A stretch of DNA of 64,000 bases from Oleomonas cavernae (GCF_003590945.1 NZ_QYUK01000011.1:21001-85000); one strand, 5' to 3'; counted from the stretch's first letter, positions 17,457 to 27,475 are shown. The notes: a model not told the origin generated them from the letters alone. Made by a program: numbers and translations.

Positions 17457-19634
17457 ATGAGCAACAACATCAATTACGCCGTCGACGCGGACGGTATCGC
17501 CACCATCACCTGGGACATGGCCGGCCGGTCGATGAACGTCCTCAACGAAGGCTCGATCCGGGACTTCGCCGAGGCAACCGAGAAGGCCATCGCCGACGAG
17601 AAGGTGAAGGGGGTCATCATCACCTCGGCCAAGGACGCGTTCCTGGCCGGCGCCGACCTCGACATGCTGGTCAAGACCGCCTTCGGCCCCAAGGATGCCA
17701 AGGCCCTGACCGACAATTCGGGCACCCTGCAGAAGATCTTCCGCCGCTATGAGACCAGCGGTAAGCCCTTCGTCGCCGCGATCAACGGCACCGCGCTGGG
17801 CGGCGGCCTGGAAATCACCCTGGCCTGCCACTACCGCATCGCCGCCGACAATTCCCGCACCAAGCTGGGCCTGCCGGAAGTGAAGGTCGGTCTCCTGCCG
17901 GGCGCCGGTGGCACCCAGCGTCTGCCCCGCCTGATCGGTGCGGCCAATGCCCTGCCGCTGCTGCTCCAGGGCAAGGAACTCGATCCCCAGGGCGCCCTGG
18001 GCCAGGGTGTCGTCAACGAAGTGGTGCCGGCGGCCGACCTGCTGGCCCGTGCCAAGGCCTATCTGCTGGACAAGCCGCGCAGCGTCCAGCCCTGGGACGA
18101 GAAGAACTTCAAGATCCCCGGCGGCGGCGTCTACACGCCTTCGGGCATGCAGACCTTCCCGGGCGCCATCGCCATGAGCCACCGCGAGAGCCAGGGCAAC
18201 TACCCGGCGATCAAGGCGATCCTGTCCTGCGTCTATGAGGGCCTGCAGGTTCCCTTCGACGCCGGCCTGCGTATCGAGACCCGTTACTTCGTCTCGCTGC
18301 TGATCGACCCGACCTCGGGCAACATGATCCGCACCCTGTTCATCTCCATGCAGGAGCTGAACAAGGGCGTGCGTCGCCCGGCCGGCCAGCCGGCGACCGA
18401 CGTCAAGAAGCTGGGCATCCTGGGTGCCGGCATGATGGGCGCCGGCATCGCCTATGTCTCGGCCTCGGCCGGGATCGAATGCGTGCTGCTCGACCAGACG
18501 ATCGAGGCGGCCGAGAAGGGCAAGGCCTATTCGACCGGCCTGCTGGACAAGGCGATCAGCCGTGGCAAGTCCACTGAAGACAAGAAGGCCAAGCTGCTGG
18601 GCCTGATCAAGCCGACCACCGATCATGCCGATCTCGCCGGCTGCGATCTGGTCATCGAGGCGGTGTTCGAAAACCGCGAGGTGAAGGCCGAGGCGACGAA
18701 GAAGTCGGAAGCCGTCATCCCCGCGACCTCGATCTATGCCTCCAACACCTCGACCCTGCCGATTTCCGGCCTGGCCGAGGCGAGCGTGCGTCCTGAGAGC
18801 TTCATCGGCATCCACTTCTTCTCGCCCGTCGACAAGATGATGCTGGTCGAGATCATCATGGGCAAGAAGACGGACCAGCGCGCCCTGGCGGTCGCCATGG
18901 ATTACGTCAAGAAGATCAAGAAGACCCCGATCGTGGTCAACGACAGCCGCGGCTTCTACACCAGCCGCTGCTTCGGCACCTACGTCAGCGAAGGCATCGA
19001 GATGCTGGCCGAGGGCATTGCCCCGGCGATCATCGACAACATCGGCCGGGCCACGGGCATGCCCCGCGGGCCGCTCGAGATGAACGACGACGTGGCGCTC
19101 GACCTCGGCCACAAGGTGCGCACCCAGACCAGGAAGGACCTGGGCGATGCCTATGAGGCGACTCCGGCCGATGCCCTGGTTGCCACCCTGGTCGAGAAGC
19201 TGGGCCGCTATGGCCGCAAGAACGGCAAGGGCTTCTACGAGTATCCGGCCGACGGCAAGAAGTACCTGTGGGAAGGCCTGGCCGATCTCGCCCCGGTGAA
19301 GATCGCCGAGAGCAGCACGGACCTGATCAAGGAAATCCGCACCCGCCTCTTGTTCCGCCAGGCGGTGGAAGCAGCCCGCTGCTACGCCGAAGGCGTGGTC
19401 ACGGACGTGCGCGATGCCGACGTCGGCTCGATCCTGGCCTGGGGCTTCGCGCCCTGGACCGGCGGCCCGCTGTCGCTGATCGACCGGGTCGGCGTCGCCG
19501 CCTTCGTCGCCCAGTGCGATGTCTTCGCCCAGAAGTACGGCAAGCGTTACAGCCCGCCGCAGCTCCTGCGCGACATGGCCGCCAAGGGCGAGACCTTCTA
19601 CCAGACCGCCAAGCTCGCGGCCGCCGCCGAGTAA
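17457..19634 (+). CDS. fadJ: Fatty acid oxidation complex alpha subunit (enoyl-CoA hydratase / 3-hydroxyacyl-CoA dehydrogenase)
   Basis: A 725-residue bifunctional enzyme. The N-terminal crotonase half has the oxyanion loop [11 protein letters not shown] and [15 protein letters not shown] with the catalytic Glu region [19 protein letters not shown]. The C-terminal half has a NAD-binding motif [16 protein letters not shown] and the 3-hydroxyacyl-CoA dehydrogenase signature [16 protein letters not shown]. It hydrates enoyl-CoA and oxidises the 3-hydroxyacyl-CoA for the adjacent thiolase, giving the two together as one complex-like unit. The start at 17457 has GAGGG 8 bp upstream; longer in-frame extensions overlap the thiolase C-terminus. 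FadB and FadJ cannot be separated firmly, so the symbol is a best fit. Confidence 0.9.
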   Translation: MSNNINYAVDADGIATITWDMAGRSMNVLNEGSIRDFAEATEKAIADEKVKGVIITSAKDAFLAGADLDMLVKTAFGPKDAKALTDNSGTLQKIFRRYETSGKPFVAAINGTALGGGLEITLACHYRIAADNSRTKLGLPEVKVGLLPGAGGTQRLPRLIGAANALPLLLQGKELDPQGALGQGVVNEVVPAADLLARAKAYLLDKPRSVQPWDEKNFKIPGGGVYTPSGMQTFPGAIAMSHRESQGNYPAIKAILSCVYEGLQVPFDAGLRIETRYFVSLLIDPTSGNMIRTLFISMQELNKGVRRPAGQPATDVKKLGILGAGMMGAGIAYVSASAGIECVLLDQTIEAAEKGKAYSTGLLDKAISRGKSTEDKKAKLLGLIKPTTDHADLAGCDLVIEAVFENREVKAEATKKSEAVIPATSIYASNTSTLPISGLAEASVRPESFIGIHFFSPVDKMMLVEIIMGKKTDQRALAVAMDYVKKIKKTPIVVNDSRGFYTSRCFGTYVSEGIEMLAEGIAPAIIDNIGRATGMPRGPLEMNDDVALDLGHKVRTQTRKDLGDAYEATPADALVATLVEKLGRYGRKNGKGFYEYPADGKKYLWEGLADLAPVKIAESSTDLIKEIRTRLLFRQAVEAARCYAEGVVTDVRDADVGSILAWGFAPWTGGPLSLIDRVGVAAFVAQCDVFAQKYGKRYSPPQLLRDMAAKGETFYQTAKLAAAAE

Positions 19635-19655
19635 GGTTGAGGCTTACGACTTGAG

Positions 19656-19692
19656 AAGGGCCGGCGGGGCAACCCGCCGGCCCTTTTCTTTT
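19656..19692 (+). terminator. Rho-independent terminator after fadJ
   Basis: AAGGGCCGGCGGG (19656-19668), loop GCAA, then CCCGCCGGCCCTT (19673-19685), followed by TTCTTTT. A 13-bp perfect GC-rich stem with a T run is a textbook terminator, closing the beta-oxidation operon. Confidence 0.9.
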
Positions 19693-19731
19693 GCGATGCC
19701 CGGCGTGGCGAAAAAGTTTTGCACCGGCGTC

Positions 19732-19846
19732 GTGCGTCCTTCGAGACGGCCCTTCGGGCCTCCTCAGGATGAGGAGAATCTTTATGGCAAAAAGACTTTC
19801 CTCATCCTGAGGAGCCATGCGAAGCGTGGCGTCTCGAAGGACGCAC
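19732..19846. repeat. Family B intergenic palindrome, copy 1
   Basis: Perfect 16-bp arms GTGCGTCCTTCGAGAC and GTCTCGAAGGACGCAC flank an inner inverted pair, CCTCAGGATGAGG and CCTCATCCTGAGG. It lies between the fadJ terminator and the Fur-like box of the TonB receptor. Confidence 0.88.
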
Positions 19847-19900
19847 CATGCCTCTCCAAACCTATCAGCTTTGCCGTTCACCGTGATAGTGATCAGACAA

Positions 19901-19923
19901 TTGCAATTTATTCTTACTAGCAA
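19901..19923 (+). promoter_or_regulatory. Fur-box-like site upstream of TonB receptor
   Basis: An imperfect dyad framed by TTGC...GCAA with a central ATTCTTAC resembles alphaproteobacterial Fur boxes of the TGCAAN-ATTCTC-type, and it ends 55 bp before the receptor start. The match is by eye and has several mismatches, so the regulator is an inference; iron control of a siderophore receptor would be expected. Confidence 0.5.
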
Positions 19924-19978
19924 ACACCTACAGTCCCCCTGAATTTCCGCGCTGCGGCGGAAACCCTGGGGTTTGCAG

Positions 19979-22117
19979 ATGAGTAGGTTCGGCTCGCGTC
20001 ATGGGCGCCATGGCTTTTCCATTGTGGCGCTGCTCGTGGCGCTGGCCGCCGGCGATGGCGCCGCGGCGCAGGAGGCGGGCAGCGACGGCACCATCACGCT
20101 CGACACGGTGACCGTCGAAGGGCAGTCGCAGGCGGCCGATCCGGTCGGGCCGGGTGTGGGCTATGGGGCGGACACCAGCCGCGCCGGCACCAAGACCGAT
20201 ACGCCGATCCTGGAGGTGCCGCAGTCGATCCAGGTGCTGACGCGGCAGTTGATCGAGGATACGGGCGCGCGCTCGCTGACCGACATCCTGCGCCATGCCG
20301 CCGGCGTCATGCCGGGCGGCTACTACAATGGCTGGGACTATGTGCGTATCCGCGGCTTCGAGGCCGATACCTCGGTCTTTCTCGATGGCCTGGTCAACGA
20401 CTACTACGTCGGGATCGCCACCGATCCGCTTTTGCTCGACCGGGTCGAGGTGGTGCGCGGTCCGGCCTCCACCCTCTATGGCGCAGGCTCCGCCGGCGGC
20501 ATGGTGAACCTGGTCAGCAAGCGGCCGGTCCCTGAGAACTTCGCCACCGTGACGACGATGGCGGGGACCGAGGGCGACTATCAGGCGACGCTGGATGCCG
20601 GCCTGGTCCTGACCCCGGACGAGACGCTGTACGGGCGGCTGCTCATCCTGCTCGGCTCGGAAGATACGTTCATCGAGCATGTCGATCCCTCGAAGCGGAT
20701 CGTCGTCGCGCCCTCGCTGACCTGGAAGCCGAACGCGCAGACCAGCCTGACACTGCTTGCCCGCTATTCGGAAAACTGGGACCGGGCGGCGCCCACGCTG
20801 CCGGCGCGGGGCACCGTGCTGCCCAATGCCAACGGCAAGCTGCCGCTCGACAGGTTCCTGGGCGAGCCGGACTATCCCGGCAAGCTGAACCTGGAGAGCC
20901 AGCGCCTCGGCTACGAATTCCGCCACGAGTTCGATGAGACCTTTGCCGTGCGCCAGAACCTGCGCATGAGCTGGTTCGACTCCAAGTGGAGCAACATCAT
21001 CTATCCAGGTTTTCTCGCCGCCGACGATCGTACCCTGATGCGCTTCTATTACTCGCAGCGGGACAAGTGGACGGTCTTCAGCATCGACACAGCAGCCGAA
21101 GCGCGGTTCTCGACCGGCTCGTTGCAGCATTTCGTGGCCGTTGGCGTCGACTACAGCGCCTATGACGACGAAAACGATGCATCCGATTTCAGCGTCTTCG
21201 ACTTCATCGATATCTTCGACCCGGATTACGGCCAACCGTCGCCGGCGCAGCCGCTGACCGTACATACGCAGGCGGATTCGCGTGCCTTGGGCTTCTATGT
21301 CCAGGATCAAGTCAAGATCGGCAGCGACGTGACGGTGACGCTCGGCGGCCGTTTCGATCGCGCAAAGACCAGTTCCGACGGGCCAAGCGGCCACGCGGAG
21401 AGCGAAGACGACAAGTTCAGCCCCAAGGCCGGCATCACCTGGGAATTCCAGCCGGGCTTCGCGGCCTATGCCACTTACAGCGAGTCTTTCCGGCCACAGC
21501 CGGGAAGAAGCACGGCAAGCGGTGGAAATGTCGAGCCCGAGACCGGGGTCAACTACGAGATCGGCCTCAAGGCCGACAGCGAGGATGGAACCTTGGGCGG
21601 GACGCTTGCCCTCTTCGACATAACCCGGCAGAACGTTGCATCGTCGACCGGGTTTCCCAATGTCTACGCCGTCTCGGGCGAGCAGCGCAGCCGTGGCGTC
21701 GAGCTCGACGCCCGCTGGTCGCCGGCACCGGGGCTCGACCTGACCGCCGCCTACACCTACACCCATATCAGGGTGACGGAGGGCGACAACGACGGTGCCA
21801 CGCCCCGGAATGTCCCGGCTCACATGTACAGTGCCTGGGCGCACTACCGCCTTCAGGACGGGCCGCTCGAAGGCTTCGGTTTTGGCGCCGGCGTCAGCCA
21901 CTACACCAAGCAGCAGGGTGACGACGGCAATAGCTTCACCCTGCCGGCCTATACGCTGGTCGATGCCACGCTATCCTATGAGCAAGGCCCGTACCGTGCC
22001 CAGCTCAACGTGAGCAACCTGTTCGACGAGGAATATTACGTCGGCTCCTACAGCGACTTCTACGTCCTGCCGGGCGCCCCGACCGAGGCGCGCCTGACCC
22101 TGGGCTATACCTTCTGA
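19979..22117 (+). CDS. TonB-dependent siderophore receptor
   Basis: A 712-residue outer-membrane receptor. A signal peptide (FSIVALLVALAAGDGAAAQ) is followed by a TonB box-like TVTVEG segment, the plug domain with IQVLTRQLIEDTGARSLTDI and RGFEADTSVFLDGL, the plug end VRGPASTLYGAGSAGGMVN, and a beta-barrel ending in a terminal Phe after LTLGYTF. This is the pattern of ferric-siderophore receptors such as FhuA and FpvA. ATG 19979 was preferred over the TTG at 19973. The Fur-like site upstream supports an iron role. No TonB, ExbB or siderophore synthesis genes are next to it, so it takes up siderophores made elsewhere or by other species. Confidence 0.9.
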   Translation: MSRFGSRHGRHGFSIVALLVALAAGDGAAAQEAGSDGTITLDTVTVEGQSQAADPVGPGVGYGADTSRAGTKTDTPILEVPQSIQVLTRQLIEDTGARSLTDILRHAAGVMPGGYYNGWDYVRIRGFEADTSVFLDGLVNDYYVGIATDPLLLDRVEVVRGPASTLYGAGSAGGMVNLVSKRPVPENFATVTTMAGTEGDYQATLDAGLVLTPDETLYGRLLILLGSEDTFIEHVDPSKRIVVAPSLTWKPNAQTSLTLLARYSENWDRAAPTLPARGTVLPNANGKLPLDRFLGEPDYPGKLNLESQRLGYEFRHEFDETFAVRQNLRMSWFDSKWSNIIYPGFLAADDRTLMRFYYSQRDKWTVFSIDTAAEARFSTGSLQHFVAVGVDYSAYDDENDASDFSVFDFIDIFDPDYGQPSPAQPLTVHTQADSRALGFYVQDQVKIGSDVTVTLGGRFDRAKTSSDGPSGHAESEDDKFSPKAGITWEFQPGFAAYATYSESFRPQPGRSTASGGNVEPETGVNYEIGLKADSEDGTLGGTLALFDITRQNVASSTGFPNVYAVSGEQRSRGVELDARWSPAPGLDLTAAYTYTHIRVTEGDNDGATPRNVPAHMYSAWAHYRLQDGPLEGFGFGAGVSHYTKQQGDDGNSFTLPAYTLVDATLSYEQGPYRAQLNVSNLFDEEYYVGSYSDFYVLPGAPTEARLTLGYTF

Positions 22118-22189
22118 CCCGGTTGTTTCCCCGTTTGCCGAACGGGCGGACCTGGACGATCATCGCCCAAGGTGAGGAGGTCCAGGTCC

Positions 22190-22474
22190 ATGGAACGCAG
22201 CTATGCGCGCGCCCTGCTGCTGGCGGGGTTGACCCTGATGGGGGCGGGATTTCTTGCCTTTGCCCTGTTCGAGGCGCTGTTGCCGCTGCTCGGCACGGCC
22301 CTGGCGGCGGCGGTGACCGGCATCCTCTGCCTGGTGCCGGTGCTGGCCATCGCCCTGCGCGAGCGCAAGGCGCCGCCCTCCGTGGCGGCTTCGGCCGCCA
22401 GCTCGGCGGTGGCCGCCACCTCGGTGCTCGAGGGCTTTGCCGGCCTCCTCGATCCCGCCAAGCGGCGGAAGTAG
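22190..22474 (+). CDS. Small membrane protein of unknown function
   Basis: A 94-residue protein with two hydrophobic segments (ALLLAGLTLMGAGFLAFALF and LAAAVTGILCLVPVLAIAL) and an Ala/Ser-rich tail ending in DPAKRRK. It resembles small phage-holin-superfamily-like or DUF1469-type proteins in shape only. GGAGG lies 9 bp before the ATG. It follows the TonB receptor by 72 bp on the same strand but has no evident functional link. Confidence 0.65.
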   Translation: MERSYARALLLAGLTLMGAGFLAFALFEALLPLLGTALAAAVTGILCLVPVLAIALRERKAPPSVAASAASSAVAATSVLEGFAGLLDPAKRRK

Positions 22475-22484
22475 GCCTCAGCGT

Positions 22485-23405
22485 TCAGCCCGGCCACGCC
22501 GCCGTCTGGCCCGCCATCAGCGCGCGGATCTCGTCGGGGACCTCGATTGCCTTGCGGGCCTGCATGTCGAAATAGACCGCGACGATTTCGACGGTGGCGA
22601 GCGGGGTGCCGCTCGCCTCGTCGAACAGCCAGTGGAACAGGCGCAGGGTGCGGCCCACGATGCCGCTGGAGCCCGAGCGCAGGACGACGATGTCGCCCGG
22701 CCTGGACGGGGCCAGCCAGCGCACCTTGTAGTCCAGCGCGGCCGAGCCGATGTGGCGCGCGCGCAGCGCCTCGGCCGAGATCGCGTCGCTGGCGATCAGA
22801 TGGCCCACGGCCTGCGACAGGCGCGAGATATAGGCCTGGCGGGTCAACAGCCCACCGGCGGCCAGGTCGCCGGGCCGCACGAGGCTGACCAGCGTTTCCT
22901 TGAGGCCGAAATCCGCCGCCGCCCGGCCGGACACGCCGCCCGCCGGCCCGGGCAGTTCCGGCTGGGCCGGCGCGTTCACGGCATTGGGTGCCACCAGCAG
23001 CGCCGCGGCCGCGTCGAGCACGCCGGCGGGCAGGGGGCACAGGGCACCGGTTTGGGCATCGGCCCCGCCCATGACGGTATCGAGTACCGCCGCCAGGGTG
23101 TCGCTGGCCGACTGGTACATCTCGTGGCGCAGGCGGATGGTGCCGGCCGCCCGGTCGAGGCCGATCACGGCGGTCTGGGTGTGCAGCACGGCGCCGGATC
23201 GGCTCTCGCGCTTGAACACGATCTGGTCGGTCAGGGGGCGCGGGGCGATGGCGCTGGCCAGGGGCAGGCCCAGGCGGGTCATCATGACGGCCTGGGATTC
23301 GTCGAACTTGCGGCCGTAGAACTGGACGTTCATATGACCCATCTGGTCGCATTCCCAGGCATCGGTCGCACCGCGCCAGGTCGTCTGGAAACCGGGCTTG
23401 CTCAA
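22485..23405 (-). CDS. Thioesterase-family protein, double hotdog fold
   Basis: A 306-residue protein whose length fits two fused hotdog domains. The first holds WECDQMGHMNVQFYGRKFDE, with the Asp-...-His-Met-Asn-Val arrangement typical of 4-hydroxybenzoyl-CoA-type thioesterases; the second includes IGSAALDYKVRWLAPSRPGD. It probably hydrolyses an acyl-CoA thioester or acts as a related hydratase. The start is TTG at 23405, with AGGGAG upstream, since no ATG exists before the conserved N-terminal motif. It is convergent with the small membrane protein and divergent from the GST gene. Confidence 0.8.
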   Translation of the reverse strand: MSKPGFQTTWRGATDAWECDQMGHMNVQFYGRKFDESQAVMMTRLGLPLASAIAPRPLTDQIVFKRESRSGAVLHTQTAVIGLDRAAGTIRLRHEMYQSASDTLAAVLDTVMGGADAQTGALCPLPAGVLDAAAALLVAPNAVNAPAQPELPGPAGGVSGRAAADFGLKETLVSLVRPGDLAAGGLLTRQAYISRLSQAVGHLIASDAISAEALRARHIGSAALDYKVRWLAPSRPGDIVVLRSGSSGIVGRTLRLFHWLFDEASGTPLATVEIVAVYFDMQARKAIEVPDEIRALMAGQTAAWPG

Positions 23406-23618
23406 AAGCTGCTCCCTCTACTCGACCAGTGATTCATCGCCTGAGCTTATCGCCCTTTGCCGGCAACCGGGCAATGTTGTCGTCGCCGCATCCGACGGGG
23501 TGTTGCGTGCCGGTGGGTCGGTAGCTTTCCCACCAAAGGGGATTGCGGGTGATTTTGCCTTTTCCCTCACAGGCGGTACCGTGGCAAAGCATGGCCGACG
23601 CGACGAGGGGGAGATCTC

Positions 23619-24539
23619 ATGCCCGACCTGATTCTGCATCACTACGCGCTTTCGCCCTTCTCGGCGAAGGTTCGCGCCATGCTCGGGTCCGCGCAGCTTT
23701 CCTGGCGCTCGGCTGTAACACGCGAATTCCCGCCCCGCCCGGTCCTGGCGCAGCTTGCCGGCGGATACCGGCGGATCCCCGTCGCGCAGATCGGCGCCGA
23801 CATCTTCTGCGATTCCAAGGTCATTGCCGAAGAGATCGCAGCGCTGTCCGGCCATGCCGCCCTCTCGCTCGAGCATTGCAGCGACGAGGTGCGGGCCTAT
23901 GCCCGGGAGGTCGACCTCAAGATCTTCCTCGCCTGCATGATGTCGGCGGGGGGCGCCAGCCTCCTGCGGACCATGGGATCGTCCATGAACCCGTTCGACC
24001 TCCTGCGCGCCCTGTGGGACCGGGTGCAGATCGGGCGCAAATCCTCGGTGAAGCTCGGGGACCTGGGCAGGCCGCGCCAGCGGGTGCTGGCGCATCTGGC
24101 CGGGGTCGAACAGCGCCTGCGCCAGCACCCGTTCCTGTTCGGTGCCGAGCCGAACCACGCGGATTTTTCGACCTATCACAGCCTGTGGTTCATGCGCGAC
24201 CTCGGGGCCTCGTCGCTCATCGACCCGTTCCCCGAAACCATCGCCTGGATGGAGCGGATCAAGGCCTTCGGCGAAGGACAGCGCGAGGAGATTTCGCCCG
24301 ACGAGACCCTGGCGGTGGCCAAGGGCGCATCGCCCAGGCCGATCCTGGACGAGCACCGCGCCGATCCGTCGATCGGCCGGCCGGTTCGCATCGGCCCGGC
24401 GGATTATGCGCAGGGTCGGACCGCGGGCACGCTGGTCGGGGCGACGGCATCGCGCTGGATCCTGGCCCGCGAGCCGGCCGGGCTGGGCACGCTCCACGTC
24501 CATTTCCCGCGCACCGGCTATGAGCTGTTGCCGGCCTAG
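23619..24539 (+). CDS. Glutathione S-transferase family protein
   Basis: A 306-residue protein with an N-terminal thioredoxin-like GST domain (LILHHYALSPFSAKVRAMLG, with the cis-Pro region RRIPVAQIGADIFCDS) and a C-terminal helical domain (LFGAEPNHADFSTYHSLW). The Ser in YALSPFS occupies the usual catalytic Ser/Tyr place. Some 75 residues beyond the standard GST length follow, with an all-beta character. It could detoxify electrophiles or be a GST-fold enzyme in aromatic or acyl-CoA metabolism. It is transcribed away from the thioesterase gene. Confidence 0.82.
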   Translation: MPDLILHHYALSPFSAKVRAMLGSAQLSWRSAVTREFPPRPVLAQLAGGYRRIPVAQIGADIFCDSKVIAEEIAALSGHAALSLEHCSDEVRAYAREVDLKIFLACMMSAGGASLLRTMGSSMNPFDLLRALWDRVQIGRKSSVKLGDLGRPRQRVLAHLAGVEQRLRQHPFLFGAEPNHADFSTYHSLWFMRDLGASSLIDPFPETIAWMERIKAFGEGQREEISPDETLAVAKGASPRPILDEHRADPSIGRPVRIGPADYAQGRTAGTLVGATASRWILAREPAGLGTLHVHFPRTGYELLPA

Positions 24540-24544
24540 CCGGG

Positions 24545-25192
24545 TCAAAGGCCGATGAGGCGCGGCAGCGCGCCCATGTCGTCGAAGGTTTCCGCCCCGG
24601 CGGCGGCCAGCAGGGCGGCATCGGTATCGCGGGCAAAGCCCAGGGCACGCATGCCGGCGGCAACCGCGCCGGTGACGCCGGGCACGCTGTCCTCGACCAC
24701 GACGGTCGCCTCGGGCGCCAGACCCATGCGCCGCGCCGCCAGCAGGAAGAGATCGGGGGCCGGCTTGCCCCGCGCCACCTGCACGGCCGAAAACAGCCGG
24801 TCGCCGAACAGCGGGCGCAGGCCGGTCAGGCCCAGGGTCAGTTCCATCTTGTCGGGCGAGCCCGAGGAGGCGACACAGGTGGCGATGCCCGCCGCCAAGA
24901 TCCGCTCGATCGCCGCGCGCACGCCGGGGATGGCCTGAAGCTCTGCCCGGAAACAGGCATAGGTCTTGGCCTGGAGGGCGGCCAGCCAGCCTGCGGGCAG
25001 GGGCCGGCCGGTCATCGCCTCGATCCGGGCCATGACCGATGTCATCGACAGGCCGACGAACTGTGCCCGGCTGCCCGCCTCGTCCATGGGCAGCCCCAAG
25101 GCCGTGACCGCCTCGCCCAGGCAACGGTTGGCCGGGCCTTCGGAATCGACCAGCACGCCGTCGCAATCGAAAATCACCAGGGACGGCCGCAA
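24545..25192 (-). CDS. HAD-superfamily hydrolase, beta-phosphoglucomutase-like
   Basis: A 215-residue HAD phosphatase with a C1-cap. Motif I is FDCDGVLVDSE (two catalytic Asp), motif II is the VASSG segment, motif III is the Lys of ARGKPAPDLFL and motif IV is VVVEDSVPGV. The group includes phosphoglycolate phosphatase, beta-phosphoglucomutase and sugar-phosphate phosphatases. I chose TTG at 25192 because GGAGG lies 7 bp upstream and homology starts there; the ATG at 25228 belongs to the border of a family B repeat. The substrate is unknown. Confidence 0.85.
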   Translation of the reverse strand: MRPSLVIFDCDGVLVDSEGPANRCLGEAVTALGLPMDEAGSRAQFVGLSMTSVMARIEAMTGRPLPAGWLAALQAKTYACFRAELQAIPGVRAAIERILAAGIATCVASSGSPDKMELTLGLTGLRPLFGDRLFSAVQVARGKPAPDLFLLAARRMGLAPEATVVVEDSVPGVTGAVAAGMRALGFARDTDAALLAAAGAETFDDMGALPRLIGL

Positions 25193-25229
25193 TGCGTTAC
25201 CTCCAGGAAGTTCTCGTTGCAGCGGCATG

Positions 25230-25340
25230 GTGCGTCCTTCGAGACGGCCCTCCGGGCCTCCTCAGGATGAGGACGTTCTTTGTGGCAGAAAAGTCCTCCT
25301 CATCCTGAGGAGCCCCCGCAGGGGGCGTCTCGAAGGACGC
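25230..25340. repeat. Family B intergenic palindrome, copy 2
   Basis: GTGCGTCCTTCGAGAC at the left and GTCTCGAAGGACGC at the right, with inner arms CCTCAGGATGAGGA and TCCTCATCCTGAGG. It sits between the HAD gene and the acyl-CoA dehydrogenase, both on the minus strand. Confidence 0.88.
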
Positions 25341-25367
25341 AACGCCCGTTGTCCGGGGGCTGACTTA

Positions 25368-26546
25368 TCACAACCCCAACTGCCGCGCGGCCAGGTCGCG
25401 CATGATTTCTTCCGAGCCGCCGCCGATCGCGTTCACCCGCACCTCGCGATAGATGCGCTCGGTCTTGGTGCCGCGCATGTAACCGGCGCCGCCCAGGATC
25501 TGCATGGCCTCGCGGGCGCAGAATTCCATGGTCAGGGTCGCCTGGTTCTTCAGCATGCAGATCTCGGCGATCGGCGCATCGCCCTGGTCGACCCGCCAGG
25601 CCAGGTTCTCCAGCATGCACTTCGTCGCCTCGATGCGCATGGCCATGTCGACGATCTTGTGCCGGATCACCTGGTGATCGGCCAGGCGCTTGCCGAAGGT
25701 GGTGCGCTGGCGCGCCCAGGCGATGGCCTCTTCCAGGGCCACCCGCGCGAAGGCGTTGGCGCCGGCGGCCAGGCCGATGCGCTCGCCGTTGAAATTGCGC
25801 ACGATGCCGAGGAAGCCGGCGTTCTCCGGCCCCACCAGGTTCTCCGCCGGGACCTCGACATTGTCGAAATAGATCGCGGCGGTGTCCGACATCCACCAGC
25901 CCATCTTTTTGAGCGGCGTGCGGGTGATGCCGGCGCGGTCCATCTCGATCAGCAACAGCGAGATGCCGCCAAAGCCCTTGCCGCCGGTGCGCACCGCGGT
26001 GGTGAGATAGTCGCAGCGCATGCCTGACGTGATGAAGATCTTCGAGCCGTTGACGATGTACCTGTCGCCCTCGCGCCGCGCCGTGGTCTGCAGGTTGGCG
26101 ACGTCCGAGCCGCCCGAGGGTTCGGTGATGCCAAGCGCGGAGATCTTCTCGCCCGCCATGATCCCGGGCAGCACGCGCGCCTTCAATTCGTCGGAGCCCA
26201 GGGCCGCGATCGGCGGCGCGCCGATGCCATGGGTCATCAGGCCGGCGATCAGGCCGCCTGCCCCGGCGCGGGCCAGTTCCTCGGTCGCGACGATCGAATG
26301 GAAGATGTCGGTGCCCTCGATGCCGCCGTATTCCTCCGGGAAGCCCATGCGCAGCAGGCCGATCTCCGAGGCCTTTTTATAGAGCTCGCGCGGGAAGGTG
26401 CCGGCTTCATCCCATTCGTCGACGAAGGGGGCGACATGCTCGTCCACCCACCGGCGCAACTGGGCGCGGTAGGTGTGATGCTCTTCCTTGAAATAGGGGC
26501 TGGGCACCGGCTTCAGCAGCGGGTCGAACAGGGACATGTCGGTCAT
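25368..26546 (-). CDS. Acyl-CoA dehydrogenase
   Basis: A 392-residue flavoenzyme. Characteristic segments are ALGITEPSGGSDVANLQT (flavin and substrate loop), NGSKIFITSGMRCDYL, QRTTFGKRLADHQVIRHKI and AMQILGGAGYMRGTKTERI, ending IGGGSEEIMRDLAARQLGL. The length and final segment are those of the general short/medium-chain family, including citronellyl-CoA and branched acyl-CoA enzymes. ATG 26546 is preceded by GGAGGAGA; the frame is open to 26582. It stands alone on the minus strand, but its neighbours 3 kb away (thiolase-like, MaoC) suggest a second acyl-CoA degradation module. Confidence 0.88.
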   Translation of the reverse strand: MTDMSLFDPLLKPVPSPYFKEEHHTYRAQLRRWVDEHVAPFVDEWDEAGTFPRELYKKASEIGLLRMGFPEEYGGIEGTDIFHSIVATEELARAGAGGLIAGLMTHGIGAPPIAALGSDELKARVLPGIMAGEKISALGITEPSGGSDVANLQTTARREGDRYIVNGSKIFITSGMRCDYLTTAVRTGGKGFGGISLLLIEMDRAGITRTPLKKMGWWMSDTAAIYFDNVEVPAENLVGPENAGFLGIVRNFNGERIGLAAGANAFARVALEEAIAWARQRTTFGKRLADHQVIRHKIVDMAMRIEATKCMLENLAWRVDQGDAPIAEICMLKNQATLTMEFCAREAMQILGGAGYMRGTKTERIYREVRVNAIGGGSEEIMRDLAARQLGL

Positions 26547-26755
26547 GGTCTCTCCTCCATCGGCCTTGCCGACGCTTATCATTTTGGCCCAGGGTGCCCT
26601 GGGTGGCGGGGGTCTGCAAGCACCCCGCCGAGACGCCAGGATGACGCGACGGTGACGGGTCTGTGACCGCCGTCACCGCGCCGGAATTGTGAACCATGTC
26701 ACAGTGGCGACAGGTCACGAATCGCCATGTCGCCGCCCGTATTCAGGGGAAAATC

Positions 26756-27396
26756 ATGCGTTGCCTTGCCTTGTTCGTCGTCGCCGTCCTGCCCTTCACG
26801 TTCCGCACCGAGCGGGCGGATGCGGCCGCGGACAGCCAGATGGTGCCCAAGGTCGACTACAGCGCCACCTACACGATCGAGCCCGATGGCGAGACCATGA
26901 CCATGGCCCATCACGACGGCATCATCCGCCTGGAAATGGGCGCGGCCGGCGAGGCGATCGCCATCCTGCTGGAGCCGTTGGCGCACCGCGCGATCATGCT
27001 GATGCAGGGCATGGCGATCGAGCTCGACACCCGCCAGGGCAGCCCCGGCATCTCGGCCAAGCCCGGCGTCGGTCCCGGCGATGTCCTGGGCGGTTCCCGC
27101 ATCGACCCGACCCCGCTGGGGAGCAAGACCATCGCCGGCCTCACCTGCGTGGTCTATGACGCCATCTGCAACGCCGGCGGCGAAGAGGTCCATTCCAGGG
27201 TCTGCCTGACGCCCGACAATGTGATGCTCGAATCCGTTTCGACGGACCCGGGCAAGCCCTTCACCATGACCGCGACCCAGGTTTCGATCGCCCCGCAAGA
27301 CCCCGCGCGCTTCAGCCCTCCCGCCGGTGTCCAGGTGATGAGCATGGATCAGATGATGCAGGGGATGGGGGAATGCCCGGTTTGCCGGTCAGGTGA
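26756..27396 (+). pseudogene. Periplasmic DUF4412-type protein 1, frameshifted at its end
   Basis: A secreted protein (signal MRCLALFVVAVLPFTF...ADA) whose mature part repeats the plan of the next gene: VPKVDYSATYTIEPDGETM, KTIAGLTCVVYDAI, VCLTPDNVMLE and SMDQMMQGMG. As written, the frame does not stop but runs on into the next gene, giving an implausible two-signal-peptide fusion. Adding one G to the run at 27367-27371 gives MGGMPGLPVR and a stop at 27396, a 213-residue protein that parallels the 221-residue paralogue. This is the same kind of single-base loss as in the thiolase and prfA. AGGGGA precedes the ATG at 26756. The function of DUF4412-type proteins is unknown. Confidence 0.75.
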
Positions 27397-27475
27397 GGGA
27401 ACCGGCACCCGCCCCGGCGATTTATCACCGAGGGGCGGTCGTGGCAGTATCGGCGCTCGCTCAGGAGGATCCGCC

